A DNA stretch of 34,487 nt. It comes from an uncultured Alphaproteobacteria bacterium (GTDB taxonomy: Bacteria; Pseudomonadota; Alphaproteobacteria; Methylaequorales; Methylaequoraceae). Shown here piece by piece: positions 26,496 through 34,487 of the stretch. Position 1 is the first letter of the stretch, and each line of letters starts with the position of its first letter. The DNA is taken from NCBI GenBank assembly GCA_902550225.1, contig CACCYL010000001.1, positions 135,001 to 169,487 on the forward strand. The letters are read 5' to 3'. Position numbers and translations under genes: made by a program. A model generated the notes under the pieces. The model did not search any database and had not been told where the DNA came from. It worked only from the letters and a program-made list of their open reading frames with translations.

Positions 26496-28255
26496 TGTAT
26501 ATATTGGGTTTATCATTTGATTATCACGACTCTGCAGCTGCTCTTGTAAAGGATGGAAGAGTAATTTTTGCTATACAAGAAGAAAGATTGAGTAGGATTA
26601 AAAATGATAGTAGTTTTCCAATTAACGCTATAAATGAGTGTCTAAAATTTGAAAAAATAGAAATTAAAGACATAGATTTTATTGTTTATTATGAAAATGC
26701 CCTTAAAAAATTTGATAGGATAGCAAAATTCAATTTTTTTCAAAAATTTAAGTTAGAGTCGATAACAAATTCTATAAAAAATTGGATTGATCAAGACAAG
26801 TTTTTTCCTAAAAAAAAAATCTCAAACATCTTAAATTTTCCTATTAATAAGATTATTGAAACTACACATCATGAGTCACACAGAGACTCTGCAATCTTTT
26901 CTTCTGGTTTTTCTGAATCCTTGATTATTACAGTTGACGGGGTCGGTGAATATCAAACAAGTAGTGTTTCAATATTTAAGAATAAAAAATTTGAAAATCT
27001 TAGTTCTTCAAAATTTCCAAATTCTCTTGGTCTATTTTACAGTGTGATAACTGCATTTTTAGGTTTTAAAATAAATGAAGGTGAATATAAAGTTATGGGA
27101 ATGTCTGCATACGGCAAACCGACTTTAATTGAGTTTTTTAGAAAAATAATATACCTGAAAAATGGAAAAATTTTCTTAAAACAAAAATATTTTAATTTTG
27201 CAGATTACAACTCACCTCCTTTTACAAAATACTTAACAGATATTTTAGGTTCTCCGAATAATAATGGAGAAATAATTACTGATGATAATATTAACTCAAA
27301 AAAATCTATTCACTATGCAAATATTGCAGCCTCAGCACAAAAAGTAACTGAAGAATTAATTTTGTCTTTAGTAAATTATTGGAAAAAAAAAATAAAAGTA
27401 AATAATGTTTGTTTGGCTGGCGGTTGTGCATTGAACTCTTTAGCTAATTATAAAATTCAAAAAGAATTGGGAGTCAATCTTTTTGTTCAGCCTGCAGCTG
27501 GAGATGCTGGCTGTGCTTTGGGAGCAGCTCTTGGCTTTTATTTTAAAATTAAAAAATCTTTTGTGAAACAGAGCTTTAAATGTGACTTAGGCTTATCATT
27601 TTCTGATAAAGATGTTCGTAAAGCTCTATCTAAGTATCCAAAAAGTGATTTTAAATTCTTTAATGATAATAATAAATTGATCTCTCAGACTGCAAAGGTT
27701 TTATCAAAAGGTAATGTAATTGGATGGTTTCAAGGTAGAGACGAATGGGGACCTAGAGCACTCGGATTCAGGTCAATACTTGCAAGTCCAATATTTAAAA
27801 ATATGAAAAATAAATTAAATAAATCAATTAAATTTAGAGAATCTTTTCGTCCGTTTGCACCGGCAGTTCTAGCAGAAAAAGCATCTAAATACTTCAACAT
27901 TGCTGAAATAAAATCTATAAATCATCCAGAAAAATTTATGTTATCTATTTGTAAGGTTAGCGAAAAAGCAAAAAAACAGATTCCGGCAATTGTTCATAAA
28001 GATGATTCAGCAAGAGTTCAAATGGTTTATAAGGATGACAATATTTTTTTTTACAAGCTTCTTCAACAAGTAGAAAAGGAAACCGGACATCCAGTACTCA
28101 TTAATACATCATTCAATCTTAAAGGGGAACCAATAGTAAATTCACCATTGGACGCAATTAAAACATTTGAATTGAGTAACATAGATTATTTAGTAATCAA
28201 TAATTTTATGATAAAAAGACCTAATTATAAATTATTATATAAAAATCTATTATGA
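26495..28255 (+). CDS. NodU/CmcH-type O-carbamoyltransferase
   Basis: A 586-residue carbamoyltransferase. The N-terminal Kae1-like domain starts ILGLSFDYHDSAAALV, with IQEERLSR, the metal-binding HHESH (125-129) and DGVGEY (148-153). GGCALNS and PAAGDAGCALGAALG continue the nucleotide-binding core. The YrdC-like C-terminal part has GWFQGRDEWGPRALGFRS and FRESFRPFAPAVL. Reaction: carbamoyl phosphate plus ATP gives carbamoyl-AMP, then transfer to a hydroxyl of the sugar or glycan. It starts with GTG inside the previous stop and overlaps the SGNH gene by 4 nt (ATGA). The carbamoyltransferase, SGNH and small membrane protein genes form a coupled trio. Confidence 0.95.
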   Translation: MYILGLSFDYHDSAAALVKDGRVIFAIQEERLSRIKNDSSFPINAINECLKFEKIEIKDIDFIVYYENALKKFDRIAKFNFFQKFKLESITNSIKNWIDQDKFFPKKKISNILNFPINKIIETTHHESHRDSAIFSSGFSESLIITVDGVGEYQTSSVSIFKNKKFENLSSSKFPNSLGLFYSVITAFLGFKINEGEYKVMGMSAYGKPTLIEFFRKIIYLKNGKIFLKQKYFNFADYNSPPFTKYLTDILGSPNNNGEIITDDNINSKKSIHYANIAASAQKVTEELILSLVNYWKKKIKVNNVCLAGGCALNSLANYKIQKELGVNLFVQPAAGDAGCALGAALGFYFKIKKSFVKQSFKCDLGLSFSDKDVRKALSKYPKSDFKFFNDNNKLISQTAKVLSKGNVIGWFQGRDEWGPRALGFRSILASPIFKNMKNKLNKSIKFRESFRPFAPAVLAEKASKYFNIAEIKSINHPEKFMLSICKVSEKAKKQIPAIVHKDDSARVQMVYKDDNIFFYKLLQQVEKETGHPVLINTSFNLKGEPIVNSPLDAIKTFELSNIDYLVINNFMIKRPNYKLLYKNLL

Positions 28256-29496
28256 AAAAAATTATCGTAATTCTATTTTCTTCTAATATTAAAAAGAAGG
28301 AAATTTTAAGAATAAGGAACTTTGTTGAATTTTATTTCAAAACAAAATCTATTGTTCTAAAAAATAAAGATTTTTTTAATAAAAAATTAAACGTAAAAAA
28401 TGATGATATTATAGTCTCTTTAAAAGAAAAAAATCAAAATGTTCATGAAAATAACTTCAAATCTTTTTCTAAAAATTTATTTTTTATTAATATTGATGAG
28501 AAAAGAATAACTATTCGTTCATTTGATAAAAATAATCAAGATTTTTTTAAAGAAAGTAATATTTTTACTAAACTTCAATCAGATTTTTCAAAAGGGTTTT
28601 TTTATTTTCCATATGGTTTTACTTACAAACTATCTGGGCTAGGAGATTTAGATGAATTTGGTTTCAGAATTAATAATAATATAAGTGAACTTAGAAAAAG
28701 AGAATCAAAGCATTACGTTATTGCAACTTTTGGTGGTTCTGCAGTATGGAGTATTGAGTGTTTAGCAAATGAAACCTTCACTCAAAATCTTGAGTTTCTT
28801 CTGAATAATGATAAAGATTTAAAAAAAAAGGGATATAAATTTTCATGTTTAAATTTTGGTCAAAGCTCGGCAACAATTTTTCAGTCAATTATTTATTATT
28901 TATTATTTTCATCAGACTTAAGACCAGAGTTTGTAATTTGTCATGATGGCTGGAATGATCTGTTATATGGTTCATACACAGATAAGTATCTTTTAAGAGA
29001 AAAAAACTTTACCTATTCATATGAGCTTGAGGAGTGGGCACTAAGAATTAATGGTAAATCATCTGACGATTATAAAAAAAATGAAATTTTACCATATGTG
29101 AATAAGAATATTCCTTCTGATATTATTTCAGCTTATTTATTCAGAAAAAAACAATTTATGAAAATAGTTAAAGCAGATAATGGTTTTTTTATAAATGGAG
29201 TTCAGCCAACTTTGAGTGATAAAAAAAAATTAAGTCTTGAAGAAAAAGTTGCTCTTAATGATAACCTTATTAATAGTACTGATAGTTGGCAATATATAAG
29301 AAAAAATATGTCTAATTTATTAGAGAAAGTTATTGAAGCTTACACTGGAGATGAAAATTTTTTGGATTTTAAAAAAGTTTTTTCAAAGCTAAGTCCTACT
29401 GATACTCATTTCGTAGATAATATTCATTTAACACCTGAGGGTGATAAAGTAGTAGCAAATGAATATAAAAAAATTATAAAAAGGAAAATTATTTGA
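28252..29496 (+). CDS. SGNH/GDSL-type hydrolase or acyltransferase
   Basis: A 414-residue protein. An unassigned N-terminal region (1 to about 150) precedes an SGNH domain: nucleophile Ser163 in TFGGSAVW, NFGQSS (201-206), HDGWNDLLYG (231-240) containing the block Asn235, and DNIHLTPEGD (389-398) with the Asp389/His392 dyad. No clear signal peptide; the start MKKIIVILFSSNIKKK has only a short hydrophobic stretch. SGNH proteins beside carbamoyltransferases may add or remove an acyl group on the glycan; direction and substrate are open. It overlaps both neighbours (ATGA upstream, TGATG downstream). Confidence 0.83.
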   Translation: MKKIIVILFSSNIKKKEILRIRNFVEFYFKTKSIVLKNKDFFNKKLNVKNDDIIVSLKEKNQNVHENNFKSFSKNLFFINIDEKRITIRSFDKNNQDFFKESNIFTKLQSDFSKGFFYFPYGFTYKLSGLGDLDEFGFRINNNISELRKRESKHYVIATFGGSAVWSIECLANETFTQNLEFLLNNDKDLKKKGYKFSCLNFGQSSATIFQSIIYYLLFSSDLRPEFVICHDGWNDLLYGSYTDKYLLREKNFTYSYELEEWALRINGKSSDDYKKNEILPYVNKNIPSDIISAYLFRKKQFMKIVKADNGFFINGVQPTLSDKKKLSLEEKVALNDNLINSTDSWQYIRKNMSNLLEKVIEAYTGDENFLDFKKVFSKLSPTDTHFVDNIHLTPEGDKVVANEYKKIIKRKII

Positions 29497-29732
29497 TGAA
29501 AAAATTAATTATTCGAGTAATTAATAGCAATCTTTTAATAAGAAAGTTATATTTCTCTCTAAAACCAAAAATTTTTTTATTAATAAGTTTTTTTCATTTA
29601 TTAGTAGCTTTATTGAAAGGAAAAAATTTTTTTGGGTTCATAGTTTGTATTATTTTTTCTTACTTTTTTATTTTTTATAATAAAAAATATGTAAAAAAAA
29701 AGTACTCCCCAATTCATTATACACTTACTTAG
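29496..29732 (+). CDS. Small membrane protein of unknown function
   Basis: A 78-residue protein with two hydrophobic segments (about 25-40 and 46-62) flanked by lysines, so probably a two-helix inner-membrane hairpin. Start ATG at 29496 overlaps the previous stop (TGATG) with AAGGAAAA about 8 nt upstream; a TTG one codon earlier is less likely. The C-terminus ends SPIHYTLT. Small membrane proteins often accompany carbamoyltransferase and SGNH genes, and it might anchor or assist them, but I recognise no certain family. Confidence 0.7.
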   Translation: MKKLIIRVINSNLLIRKLYFSLKPKIFLLISFFHLLVALLKGKNFFGFIVCIIFSYFFIFYNKKYVKKKYSPIHYTLT

Positions 29733-29733
29733 T

Positions 29734-31092
29734 ATGAAAAATGAAATCCTAAAATTAGCAAAAGAATTATGTCAATTTTCAACAGGTGTTGTTGCCGATG
29801 AAAATATTGGTTTGTTTAAAAGAATTGAAAAAGAAATTGAACTAAAATACATAGAATTTAAATCTGGTTCTACTTTTAATGGTTGGTTGGTTCCAAAGAA
29901 CTGGAGAGTAAAAAAAGCTAATATTTTTAAAGATGGAAAATTATTATTTAACGCTGCTTTAAATCATATTGGAGTCGCTAGATACTCAAAATCTTTTTCA
30001 GGAAGAATGTCATTGACTGAATTAAAAAGACATTTAGTGACAAATCCAAATTTACCAAATTCAACTATTTTTCATTGTGCTTGGCAATATCGTCCTTGGG
30101 ATGCAGATTGGGCAATTTCTATGCCTTATAAAGTTTTTAAAAGGTTAAGTAGTGGTTTTTACGATATTGAATTGATAACAGAGTATTCGAATGGAAAAAT
30201 GATCGTTGCGTATTGTGATATTAAAGGAAAAAGTAACAAAACTATAATCTTTAATACTAATAATTGTCATCCTAAAATGGCAAATGATGGTTTCGCAGGT
30301 ACTGCTGTTTTAATTCGTTTATTCCAATGGTTAAAGAAAAGAAAAAATTTTTATTCTTACAAACTGATTATTGCTCCAGAGCATCTTGGAAGTATTTTTT
30401 TTCTTTCAAGCTTAAAGAAAAAGGAATTAAAAAATATGGTTTGTGGAATTTTTGAAGAAATGCCAGGTAATAATGCTAATGCAAAAGTTACAAAAACTTT
30501 TAATGGTGATCATATTATTGATGAAGCTTTTAAAAATATTTTTAGAACAAAATATAAAAAATCAGAAATCGTGGAATGGAGAAAGGGTGCAGGAAATGAC
30601 GAGACTGTTTGGGAAAGTCCAGGATATGAAATTCCATTTGTTGAATTAACTCGTTGCGAGAATCAGTTTGAACCATTTAAATATTATCATACAGACAATG
30701 ACACAGTTGAAAACCTATCAAAGAAAAAAGTAGGTGAATTTTTAATGATTTTACAAGATGTAATTGATATTTTAGAAAATGACCAAAAAATTTTTAGAAA
30801 GTTTGATGGTTTATTATGTCTTTCAAACCCCAAATTTAATCTATATAAGGAACGAAAAGATCCTGCGATAGAAAAAAACTTAGGTGACGATTCAGAAAAA
30901 TGGGGTCATCTACTTGATTGTTTACTTAGATATTTTAACGGAAAACATTCAATATTAGAAATTGCGAATATACACGATTTATATTTTAAAGATTTGTATG
31001 ATTATATTTTAGAATTCAAAAAAAAAAATTTAGTTCGTCTTGTGTTTAACGAAATTGAAAAGAAAGAAATAAAATCCTTTAAAAAAATATGA
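29734..31092 (+). CDS. DUF4910 protein with M28-like metallopeptidase core and C-terminal winged helix
   Basis: A 452-residue protein resembling the DUF2172/DUF4910 aminopeptidase-like family with a C-terminal HTH_47-type winged helix. Putative zinc ligands are visible: H179 in NNCHPKMANDG with D185, E216 in PEHLGS, E241/E242 in FEEMPG, and H319 in YYHTDNDT. Residues about 60-165 form the inserted DUF2172 region (WAISMPYKVF). The last 70 residues (GKHSILEIANIHDLYFKDLY) look like the winged helix. Such proteins are frequent in sugar clusters, where they may hydrolyse an amide or N-acyl group rather than peptides; this is unproven. Overlaps hisH by 4 nt. Confidence 0.85.
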   Translation: MKNEILKLAKELCQFSTGVVADENIGLFKRIEKEIELKYIEFKSGSTFNGWLVPKNWRVKKANIFKDGKLLFNAALNHIGVARYSKSFSGRMSLTELKRHLVTNPNLPNSTIFHCAWQYRPWDADWAISMPYKVFKRLSSGFYDIELITEYSNGKMIVAYCDIKGKSNKTIIFNTNNCHPKMANDGFAGTAVLIRLFQWLKKRKNFYSYKLIIAPEHLGSIFFLSSLKKKELKNMVCGIFEEMPGNNANAKVTKTFNGDHIIDEAFKNIFRTKYKKSEIVEWRKGAGNDETVWESPGYEIPFVELTRCENQFEPFKYYHTDNDTVENLSKKKVGEFLMILQDVIDILENDQKIFRKFDGLLCLSNPKFNLYKERKDPAIEKNLGDDSEKWGHLLDCLLRYFNGKHSILEIANIHDLYFKDLYDYILEFKKKNLVRLVFNEIEKKEIKSFKKI

Positions 31093-31697
31093 TAGGTTTA
31101 GTGGATTTAGGTATTTCCAATATTTTTTCTATAAGAAATGCTTTAAAATATTTAGGTTATAAAGTTAGACTTATTAATAAACCAAATGATTTCAATAATA
31201 TAAAAAGTTTAATTCTTCCTGGAGTAGGTGCTTTTAAAGAGGGTATGGTTGCTCTAGAAAAAAAAAAGTTAACTTCGTCTTTAATTGAAAGAGTAAATAA
31301 GGGCCTTCCTTTTTTAGGTATCTGTTTGGGAATGCAAATGTTGGCAAGTCGTGGTTATGAAAATGGTGAGACTCGTGGTTTAAACTTGATAGAGGGACAG
31401 GTAAAAAAATTAAATTTTAAGAAAAATTATCCAGTACCCAATATTGGCTGGTGCGATGTTTCTATCAAAAGAGATTCAATTTTATTTGAAAGTAATAAAG
31501 CTAAATCCTTTTACTTCCTTCACAGTTACTATTTTAGCTGTAGTGAAAAGTCCTCAATAGTTGCAACAATAAAATTTGCTGATGACAATATTCCAGTTGT
31601 TATAAATAAAAAAAATATTTTTGGTATACAATATCATCCAGAAAAAAGTTTTGAGAATGGCATAGACAACTTGAATCGTTTTATAAAATTTTTATAA
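31089..31697 (+). CDS. HisH-type glutamine amidotransferase (glycan-associated paralogue)
   Basis: A 202-residue class I glutaminase. The triad is visible as C79 in FLGICLGMQML, and H183 and E185 in GIQYHPEKS. The oxyanion segment LPGVGAF (43-49) and HSYYF are as in HisH. It releases ammonia from glutamine for a synthase partner. The partner is the following gene, which begins inside its stop (TAATG) and is a HisF-amidotransferase fusion. No other his genes lie here, and the HisF partner has lost a catalytic Asp, so this is the WbpG-type sugar amidination system rather than histidine biosynthesis. Confidence 0.93.
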   Translation: MIGLVDLGISNIFSIRNALKYLGYKVRLINKPNDFNNIKSLILPGVGAFKEGMVALEKKKLTSSLIERVNKGLPFLGICLGMQMLASRGYENGETRGLNLIEGQVKKLNFKKNYPVPNIGWCDVSIKRDSILFESNKAKSFYFLHSYYFSCSEKSSIVATIKFADDNIPVVINKKNIFGIQYHPEKSFENGIDNLNRFIKFL

Positions 31698-33727
31698 TGA
31701 GAAAAAAAAGACTAATTCCATTATTACTTCTTAAAGATGGTCTTCTTGTAAGAAGTCAAAAATTTAAAACTCATCAAGTTATAGGTAATCCGATGAGCAC
31801 AGTTTCCCGTTTTTTAGATTGGGATATAGATGAACTTATAATTTTGGATATTAGTACCGAAAAAAATAAAAATGATTTAAGAAGAGATGACCTCTATCAA
31901 AATTATCGTAGTAACAAAATTTATGATTTATTAAAAGCAACATCTAAATTTTGTTTTGTTCCTTTAACTTTCGGTGGAGGAATAAAAAAAATTTCACAAA
32001 TTGAAAAATTATTACTAAGTGGTGCAGATAAAGTATCACTTAACACCCACGCTTTTTTAAAACCTTCATTGATAGAAGAATCAGCAAAAAAATTTGGTTC
32101 TCAATCAATTGTTATTTCAATAGATGTAAAATTGATTAATGGAAAATACATAGTTTTTATTTCTAATGGATTAATTAATACAAATGTAGAATTAAAATCT
32201 TGGATTAAATTAGCTGAAAATTCTGGTGCTGGAGAAATCCTTTTAAATTCAATTGATAGGGATGGAACATCAAAGGGCTTTGATAAAAAAATGATGAATA
32301 TTATACCTAATAATTTTTCAATTCCTATTATTCTTTGTGGAGGAGCTGGAAGAAAAACAGATTTTTCAGATTTACTGAAAGAAAAAAAATTATCAGGTGT
32401 TGCTGCAGCAAATATTTTTCATTTTCAAGAGCAGAGTTATTTACATATTAAAAAACATTGTTTAGAAAAAAAGATTAATTTGAGATCTATAAATTTAGAA
32501 AAAAAATACTTTGAAAGACTTCCTTCCTATAAAAAGAATGAAGCATTAAAATTAATAAAGAAAAGAATAATTTTAAAAAAAAGTAAATTCGTTAACAAAA
32601 AAAATTACGATGTAAGATGGTGTAAATCTTGTGTTTATCCGTCAATTAGTGCTGCTCCTCTTGATTTTGATGATAAGGGTGTTTGCACTGGTTGTTTAAT
32701 TTCTAAACAAAAAAAAAAAATAGACGTCAATGACTGGAGGAAAAGAGAAAATGTATTAAAAAGTTTATTTAAACATAAAAATTCATCTCAAAATTATGAT
32801 TGTGTAATTGCAGTATCAGGAGGTAAAGATAGTTACTTTCAAACGCATTATTTAAAACATACTTTAAAGTTAAATCCTCTTCTCGTTACTTATGATGGAA
32901 ATAATTGGACTGATGTAGGTTGGAGAAATATGAATAAAATGAAGGATGTTTTTAAGTGTGACCACATCATTGTTCGTCCGTCTACAGATATTTTAATAAA
33001 GCTAAACAAACTTGGTTTTTTGATTATGGGAGATATGAATTGGCATGCTCATGTTGGTATTATGACAGTTCCTATGGCTATTGCCGCTAAGTATAAAATA
33101 CCATTTGTATTTTATGGAGAACATGGATATTTAGATATAAGTGGTCAATTTTCATTAAGTGATTTTCCTGAAGTAACCTATAGAGATAGACTGGAACATT
33201 TTGCAAGAGGTTATGAGTGGAACTTTTTTGTTGGGATAGACCAAATTACATCAAAAGATATGGAGATATGGAAGTATCCATCAGATAAAGAAATTTTTGA
33301 ACTTAATTTAAGAGGTCTTTTTTTAGGTAACTATATTTATTGGGAAGCTAATCAGCATATCAACTTAGTAGTCAAAAAGTACGATTTTGAAGTAAGTAAA
33401 AAACCTTTTGATAGAACATATAGAACGATGTCAAACCTTGATGATATGCATGAGAATGGAGTTCACGATTACTTAAAGTTTATTAAATTTGGTTATGGTC
33501 GAGCAACTGATCATGCTTGCAAAGATATAAGGTCAGGAATTCTCTCCAGAAAAGAGGCAATTAAACTAGTTAAAAAATATGATCACGTTAAACCATCTGA
33601 TTTAAAAAGATGGCTTAACTATACAAACTTTAGTGAAAAGGAATTTGATGAAATTGCTGATACATTCCGAGATTCTAGAGTTTGGGAAAAAAAGAAAAAT
33701 AAATGGGAAAAAAAAATTATAAAGTAA
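31697..33727 (+). CDS. HisF-WbpG fusion: ammonia-channel barrel joined to N-acetyl sugar amidotransferase
   Basis: A 676-residue single chain. Residues 1 to about 262 are a HisF barrel (TFGGGIKKIS, SIDVKL with D143, SIDRDGT, LCGGAGR). By eye-alignment to T. maritima HisF, catalytic Asp11 is Leu11 here (IPLLLLKDG), so imidazole-glycerol-phosphate synthesis is unlikely and an ammonia-conducting role is expected. After a Lys-rich linker (about 263-305) comes a complete amidotransferase: C309, C312, C330, C333 and PP-loop AVSGGKDSY (372-380). Usually these are two genes; no stop or frameshift separates them here. HisH directly upstream would give a complete glutamine-driven sugar-amidination machine. 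Confidence 0.93.
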   Translation: MRKKRLIPLLLLKDGLLVRSQKFKTHQVIGNPMSTVSRFLDWDIDELIILDISTEKNKNDLRRDDLYQNYRSNKIYDLLKATSKFCFVPLTFGGGIKKISQIEKLLLSGADKVSLNTHAFLKPSLIEESAKKFGSQSIVISIDVKLINGKYIVFISNGLINTNVELKSWIKLAENSGAGEILLNSIDRDGTSKGFDKKMMNIIPNNFSIPIILCGGAGRKTDFSDLLKEKKLSGVAAANIFHFQEQSYLHIKKHCLEKKINLRSINLEKKYFERLPSYKKNEALKLIKKRIILKKSKFVNKKNYDVRWCKSCVYPSISAAPLDFDDKGVCTGCLISKQKKKIDVNDWRKRENVLKSLFKHKNSSQNYDCVIAVSGGKDSYFQTHYLKHTLKLNPLLVTYDGNNWTDVGWRNMNKMKDVFKCDHIIVRPSTDILIKLNKLGFLIMGDMNWHAHVGIMTVPMAIAAKYKIPFVFYGEHGYLDISGQFSLSDFPEVTYRDRLEHFARGYEWNFFVGIDQITSKDMEIWKYPSDKEIFELNLRGLFLGNYIYWEANQHINLVVKKYDFEVSKKPFDRTYRTMSNLDDMHENGVHDYLKFIKFGYGRATDHACKDIRSGILSRKEAIKLVKKYDHVKPSDLKRWLNYTNFSEKEFDEIADTFRDSRVWEKKKNKWEKKIIK

Positions 33728-33733
33728 TTTTCA

Positions 33734-34487
33734 ATGCTAAAAATTCTTAGAAAATCATTTAATTTGACGAGTATAAAAAAACTAGATTTTTTTATTTTTT
33801 TTATTGTTTCTTTTTTATACTCCATAACAGAATTGTTCGGAATAGGATTAATTGTAGTTTTTATAAGTTTTTTATTTTCTGAAGAATCAGATAATAAAAT
33901 TTACTTTTCTGATTTTTTTACAAGTTTTTTTAATCTTGAACCTTCTAATTCGTTTATCTTTTTTGTGTCATTAATATTTACTTGTTTTTTTTTTAGATTT
34001 ATAATTTCCTTTTTTTTGAAGCTTTTTGAAGCTAATTTTAAAAAAAAACTAACAATTAATCTTGTAACTAAAACTTTGAAAACATACCTCGATCAAAGTT
34101 TTGAGTGGTATACATCAATTGGTACTAACAGATTAATAATTAACGTAATTGAGAATTGTAATGCAATTGTTGATGTTGCAATTATCAGATTATTTTCATG
34201 TTTAACTTCTTTTATAATTTTAATAGCATTTGTAATTTCAGTTATTTTTGTAGATCCATTTTTAGTTATGGGAGTAATTTTGTTTATGACTTTTATGAGC
34301 TTTTTTGTCTATAAGATTTTTTCATCCAAAAATAAATCAATAGCAAAAAGACAATATTTTTTTTTTAATACAGCTTATTCTTTTGCTAAAAGTGCATTAG
34401 AATGTTTTCCTGTAGTTAAGGTCTTAAAAAAAAATAATTATTTTTTGACAAAATTTAGTGAAAACTTTAAAAGCTTTCAAAAACAAA
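33734..34487 (+). CDS. ABC transporter transmembrane domain, candidate glycan flippase (3' end outside window)
   Basis: An open frame from ATG 33734 to the window edge (251 codons, incomplete), 6 nt after the fusion gene. It shows several long hydrophobic segments (about residues 19-44, 71-97, 152-174 and 177-198) between basic loops. The order fits an ABC exporter membrane domain: a first helix LDFFIFFIVSFLYSITELFG, FEANFKKKL, then FEWYTSIGTNRLIINVIENC like the helix 2-3 region of PglK/MsbA-type transporters. The ATP-binding domain would lie beyond the edge. A lipid-linked-oligosaccharide flippase fits the cluster. The call rests on hydropathy and family resemblance only. Confidence 0.75.
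   Translation, partial: MLKILRKSFNLTSIKKLDFFIFFIVSFLYSITELFGIGLIVVFISFLFSEESDNKIYFSDFFTSFFNLEPSNSFIFFVSLIFTCFFFRFIISFFLKLFEANFKKKLTINLVTKTLKTYLDQSFEWYTSIGTNRLIINVIENCNAIVDVAIIRLFSCLTSFIILIAFVISVIFVDPFLVMGVILFMTFMSFFVYKIFSSKNKSIAKRQYFFFNTAYSFAKSALECFPVVKVLKKNNYFLTKFSENFKSFQKQ

Noticed and set aside
31089-32490. Histidine biosynthesis genes hisH-hisF
   Set aside because: HisF catalytic Asp11 is replaced by Leu, the barrel is fused to a sugar amidotransferase, and no other his genes are present.

Overview
The window reads as the end of an rRNA operon followed directly by a long, one-directional surface-glycan biosynthesis cluster in an AT-rich bacterium. The order 23S - 5S - tRNA-fMet is the usual alphaproteobacterial rrn arrangement. 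The strongly AT-rich protein-coding part and a large glycan island beside the rRNA genes resemble the hypervariable region known near the rRNA genes of SAR11 (Pelagibacterales). That lineage is an inference from layout and base composition, not a proven identification.

Layout. Positions 1-1768 are the 3' part of 23S rRNA, 1818-1935 is 5S and 1958-2034 is initiator tRNA. From 2111 to the right edge every gene lies on the + strand with tiny gaps or start/stop overlaps, and I found no convincing terminator. A short first block (asparagine-synthetase-like protein and a GT4 glycosyltransferase, 2111-5071) could be read through from the rrn operon. A regulatory block follows (5085-6270): a -10 TATAAT between two copies of the palindrome GTTCA-N5-TGAAC, a winged-helix regulator fused to a Rossmann-like domain, an RfaH-type NusG paralogue, and then a hairpin plus an ops-like element (GCGGTAGC) in the leader of the next gene.

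Downstream, 6268-33727 is a decoration-rich sugar pathway. It holds a methyltransferase-like protein, a GT4 enzyme, a C-methyltransferase and a Gfo/Idh oxidoreductase. Next is a nonulosonic-acid/Sps-like block: SpsF-type cytidylyltransferase, Gfo/Idh oxidoreductase, DegT aminotransferase, SDR, WecD-like GNAT, NeuB-type synthase, AsnB-like protein and sugar amidotransferase. After that come an unknown small protein, several methyltransferases, a GT-B-like protein, a sulfotransferase, a PhyH dioxygenase, a carbamoyltransferase, an SGNH protein, a small membrane protein and a DUF4910/M28-like protein. HisH follows, then a single-chain HisF-WbpG fusion. An ABC-transporter membrane domain begins at 33734 and runs off the window, a candidate lipid-linked-glycan flippase.

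Working model (inference): the winged-helix protein autoregulates a nearly leaderless promoter; RfaH made from the same transcript loads at the ops-like site directly behind its own gene and lets polymerase read the remaining 27 kb or more. The encoded glycan probably contains an acidic nonulosonic-type sugar with amidino or amide, methyl, carbamoyl and sulfate groups. No initiating sugar-phosphate transferase, polymerase or outer-membrane export gene is in the window, so the cluster is incomplete here.
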